From positions 1,859,812 to 1,923,811 of the forward strand of contig NZ_AP031322.1 in assembly GCF_041154675.1 (NCBI RefSeq): a stretch of DNA of 64,000 nucleotides. The letters run 5' to 3'. Both the position numbers and the translations under genes were made by a program. Below the pieces are notes generated by a model. That model ran no database searches. It saw nothing but the letters and a program-made list of their open reading frames with translations, and was not told the origin of the DNA. Source of the stretch: Sulfurisphaera javensis (GTDB lineage Archaea; Thermoproteota; Thermoprotei_A; Sulfolobales; Sulfolobaceae). Shown here piece after piece: positions 61,597 through 64,000 of the stretch (positions are counted from its first letter, which is position 1; the number at the start of each line of letters is the position of its first letter).

Positions 61597-61971
61597 ATGA
61601 AGTTTGAATACGCTGAAGATGTTAGAAAATTAGCCGAAATAATAAATGAAAAATTTAATTTAGGATTAGATTTAACCAAAGTGATATTTATAAGAAGTCA
61701 AGGATCAAAAACTAGAGCAATCGCCAGAACCTTAATGCTACCTTCACAATGGAGATTTGTCTTATCTCCAAACATACTTTACATAATTGAAGTAATTTCA
61801 GAAAAATATGATAAATTGTCTTGTGAAGAAAAGGCTTACGTCACCCTTCACGAACTAACACACATACCAAGAACTATGAAAGGAGGATTAAGAAACCATT
61901 CGCACTCTCAATTCAAAAAGTTGAAGAAGCCACCTTATAAAGAGCTAAAAGAAATATGCAAACATATTTAA
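61597..61971 (+). CDS. Putative metallopeptidase-like protein
   Basis: 124 residues. VTLHELTHIPRTMKGGLRNH has H-E-x2-H and a third His 13 residues on (R-N-H-S-H), the arrangement of a small archaeal family described as putative metallopeptidases. It has no signal peptide and would act in the cytoplasm. Its start is 35 nt from the CARF-PIN start, divergent, with TATATTAAAC near 61563-61573 at leaderless distance. Substrate unknown. Confidence 0.7.
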   Translation: MKFEYAEDVRKLAEIINEKFNLGLDLTKVIFIRSQGSKTRAIARTLMLPSQWRFVLSPNILYIIEVISEKYDKLSCEEKAYVTLHELTHIPRTMKGGLRNHSHSQFKKLKKPPYKELKEICKHI

Positions 61972-61995
61972 TTTTCTAACTGAAAATGAAAAACA

Positions 61996-63084
61996 ATGGT
62001 CTCATTAGAAGAATTAAAGGCTATTTTTAAACCAAAATTAAGACCAATAATTTGGAAAGAAGATACTTTAACCCTTTTAGATCAATCAGCCTTACCATTT
62101 CAAACAGTCTATATAGACGTTAAAACTCCAGAAGAAGTAGCTAGAGCAATAAAACTAATGCAAGTCAGAGGAGCACCAGCCATAGGAATAACAGCTGGAT
62201 ATGGAATGGTCTTAGCATTAACATCTTCAAAACCATCAACACTTAATGAAGCTATAGAAACTTTAGTAAAAGCAAAACAAATAATGGATCAAGCTAGACC
62301 TACTGCAGTAAATTTAAGCTGGGCAACATCAAGAATGTTAAACTTTGCAAAAAAGAAAATTGATGAGGGCGAAGCAAAAAACGTGAATGAGCTTATTCAG
62401 TTGATGAAGGAAGAGGCTAACAGAATATTTGAGGAAGAATTGGATGCTGAACTTAAAATAGGTATGTATGGTTTAGAAAAAATAAACGAAGGAGATACTA
62501 TATTAACTCAATGTAATGCTGGTGGTTTAGCTACTGGGACTGGTTTAGGTACAGCATTGGCTCCAGTAAAATTAGCTCATTATTTAGGAATGAAAGTTTC
62601 AGTAATTGCACCAGAGACAAGACCTTGGTTACAAGGCAGTAGATTGACTGTTTATGAGTTAATGGCAGAAGGCATACCAGTTACTCTAATTACAGACACT
62701 GCAGTTGGATTAGTTATGTATAAAAACATGGTGAATAGCGTTATGGTTGGTGCTGATAGAATATTAAAAGATGGACACGTGTTTAACAAAATAGGCACAT
62801 TTAAGGAGGCTGTAATTGCACATGAACTTGGAATACCATTCTATGCTTTAGCTCCTTCATCTTCTTTTGATTTAAAGAGTAAGGCTGATGAAATTAAGAT
62901 TGAGGAAAGAGATCCTAATGAAGTGAGAACTATAAGAGGCATTCCAACAGCACCAGAAAACGTAAAAGTATATAATCCCGTATTTGACGTAACTCCACCA
63001 AAGTATGTTACTGCATTAATAACGGAGAAAGGAGTCATCTACCCACCATTCGAAAAGAACGTGCCTAAAGTACTTGGTCTATAA
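61996..63084 (+). CDS. mtnA: Methylthioribose-1-phosphate isomerase MtnA-like
   Basis: 362 residues of the aIF2B-alpha-like fold. [35 protein letters not shown] with the active Cys, and [19 protein letters not shown] with the catalytic Asp are the MtnA signature. It isomerises 5-methylthioribose-1-phosphate, the product of the MTA phosphorylase (12283). Some archaeal relatives are ribose-1,5-bisphosphate isomerases, but the extended N-terminus and QxRGAPAIG favour MtnA. Confidence 0.9.
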   Translation: MVSLEELKAIFKPKLRPIIWKEDTLTLLDQSALPFQTVYIDVKTPEEVARAIKLMQVRGAPAIGITAGYGMVLALTSSKPSTLNEAIETLVKAKQIMDQARPTAVNLSWATSRMLNFAKKKIDEGEAKNVNELIQLMKEEANRIFEEELDAELKIGMYGLEKINEGDTILTQCNAGGLATGTGLGTALAPVKLAHYLGMKVSVIAPETRPWLQGSRLTVYELMAEGIPVTLITDTAVGLVMYKNMVNSVMVGADRILKDGHVFNKIGTFKEAVIAHELGIPFYALAPSSSFDLKSKADEIKIEERDPNEVRTIRGIPTAPENVKVYNPVFDVTPPKYVTALITEKGVIYPPFEKNVPKVLGL

Positions 63085-63113
63085 TTTTTATGCCTCTGCT
63101 CAATCTTGATTAT

Positions 63114-63665
63114 ATGGTAAAACTTATAGCTACACTAGGCACTAGTCCTGGAGGCGTATTTGAGACCTACACAAACTTAATCAACGGGAACTATGAAAGT
63201 GATAATCCAAGTAAAGTTGAAATAGATACAATCTATCTAATAAGAACTTTAGATAAAGACGTTGAATTTGCCTTTAAATTAGTAAAAGCATTATTCATTT
63301 GTCAAAAGATTCCCTCAGAAGTTGTAGAAATTAAGATAAATATCTCTGACATAACTAATAAGCAAGAGTATGAACAGTTCAAGTCTCAGATATTTCAAAA
63401 AATAGGTAAAGGAGATTTTGTTGATTTTACAGGTGGAAGAAAAGCTATGTCGGTAGCTGCAGCAATTCAAGCTCTAAAAAGAGATGCTTATCTAGTTACT
63501 ACAATTATTCCACAGTCAGAATACAACAGAATTCAAAATAAATTGAAAGAGCTAAAAAATAAAGAGAATGAAATAAATGATATATTAGCAAATAAAAACC
63601 TTAGTTTATGCCCTGAATTAAACGAGCTAATAGTTCATGGAGCAAGAACAATACTACTCAGCTAA
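63114..63665 (+). CDS. CARF ring nuclease, Crn1-like (cyclic tetra-adenylate)
   Basis: 183 residues. VKLIATLGTSPGGVFETYTN and FVDFTGGRKAMSVAAAIQAL are the CARF nucleotide-binding loops, in the same order and spacing as the Sulfolobus ring nuclease Sso2081 (Crn1), which cleaves cA4 and switches off the type III CRISPR signal. ATG 63114 is chosen because MVKLIATLGTSPGG is the family start; ATG 63090 would add eight residues. No effector domain is fused. It follows mtnA by 30 nt and overlaps the convergent HtrA-like gene by 12 nt. Confidence 0.88.
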   Translation: MVKLIATLGTSPGGVFETYTNLINGNYESDNPSKVEIDTIYLIRTLDKDVEFAFKLVKALFICQKIPSEVVEIKINISDITNKQEYEQFKSQIFQKIGKGDFVDFTGGRKAMSVAAAIQALKRDAYLVTTIIPQSEYNRIQNKLKELKNKENEINDILANKNLSLCPELNELIVHGARTILLS

Positions 63666-64000
63666 TGCTACTGGAGTTACTTTTATTGTACCTTTATTCT
63701 TGCCTCTGATAATTTTAATCTCTATCTCACTTATTCCAGCTTCATCAATTCCAGCAACCAAATCTAACTGAGATTCTACTTTTTTGCCATTTACTTCAGT
63801 AATTATATCGCCTCTCCTAACTCCGGCTTCAAAAGCAGGACTATCTTCATCTACAGCAACTACTAAAACCCCAGTATCTGAAGGTAAATTGAAATATGTA
63901 CTTATTGCCTTATTTAATTTTAAAACCCTTATACCAAGGTAAGGCCTAATATATTTTCCATTATTTTTCTCAATATTTTTTAAAAAACTAATAACTAATT
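63654..64000 (-). CDS. HtrA-like serine protease, PDZ part (truncated by window)
   Basis: Only the C-terminal 115 residues lie in the window. They contain a PDZ domain: YIRPYLGIRVLKLNKAIST, VDEDSPAFEAGVRRGDIITE and IKIIRGKNKGTIKVTP, the typical G-V-R-R-G-D-I-I motif of the DegP/HtrA PDZ. The protease domain, if present, is beyond the right edge. It converges on the ring nuclease gene with a 12-nt overlap. Confidence 0.75.
   Translation of the reverse strand, partial: LVISFLKNIEKNNGKYIRPYLGIRVLKLNKAISTYFNLPSDTGVLVVAVDEDSPAFEAGVRRGDIITEVNGKKVESQLDLVAGIDEAGISEIEIKIIRGKNKGTIKVTPVALAE

Noticed and set aside
61563-61679. Extended N-terminus of the CARF-PIN frame
   Set aside because: These 39 residues overlap the divergent metallopeptidase-like gene, and the CARF strand begins at the later Met, which has the promoter at the right distance.

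Overview
The window looks like a chromosome segment of a thermoacidophilic crenarchaeon of the order Sulfolobales, most likely Sulfurisphaera (Sulfolobus) tokodaii or a close relative. This rests on content I recognise, not on a database search. Pointers are AT-rich DNA, mostly leaderless genes with a TATA box about 27 nt before the start codon, three intron-containing tRNA genes, a PCNA2-PriS-GINS15-L44e-S27e-aIF2alpha-Nop10 run, the treZ-treX-treY trehalose operon, a crenarchaeal ThrRS without an editing domain, and phosphomevalonate kinase next to mevalonate diphosphate decarboxylase.

Layout. 1-9 kb: a decayed VapC toxin gene at the left edge, membrane proteins (TRIC-like channel, APC permease, FTR1-like permease), a ParA-like ATPase, a TPR protein, a GIY-YIG-like protein and small winged-helix regulators. 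9-13 kb: two isoprenoid genes, an HD hydrolase and MTA phosphorylase. 13-20 kb: glycogen synthase divergent from glucoamylase, an FccB/SQR-like flavoprotein and a second APC permease. 20-20.8 kb: two broken genes of a nucleotidyltransferase-type operon beside tRNA-Thr. 21-28.5 kb: sugar nucleotidyltransferase, Ogt, ThrRS, a fused Alg14-Alg13-like glycosyltransferase, an EndoIII-like protein, succinyl-CoA synthetase and an envelope protein. 28.5-32.4 kb: an accessory stretch between tRNA-Ile and tRNA-Ala, with a C/D box sRNA candidate, a HEPN/MNT pair and two genes each broken by one frameshift. 32.4-45.6 kb: AglB, the replication/translation operon, a GPN GTPase, PRPP synthetase and several RNA-maturation genes (tRNA methyltransferase, RNase Z, ThpR, CCA enzyme). 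46-53.8 kb: a Kelch/FN3 surface protein, two SDRs, TatD-like hydrolases and an MFS transporter. 53.8-64 kb: the trehalose operon, headed by a PAP2-like membrane protein and a CARF-PIN protein, then a metallopeptidase-like protein, MtnA, a CARF ring nuclease and a partial HtrA-like protease.

Most interesting points. (1) A CARF-PIN protein and a stand-alone CARF ring nuclease lie 1.6 kb apart with no CRISPR array or cas gene in view, and the CARF-PIN gene is overlap-coupled to the trehalose operon. (2) Three conserved genes (sucD, a UPF0200 kinase, a small zinc-ribbon protein) have no ATG, GTG or TTG where they must start. (3) A C/D box sRNA candidate carries a guide complementary to the universal 16S rRNA segment around E. 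coli position 1400. (4) An EndoIII-like protein lacks the usual catalytic Lys and Asp. (5) Several single-base frameshifts and decayed toxin-type genes cluster near tRNA genes. (6) Several divergent gene pairs share one short AT-rich promoter.
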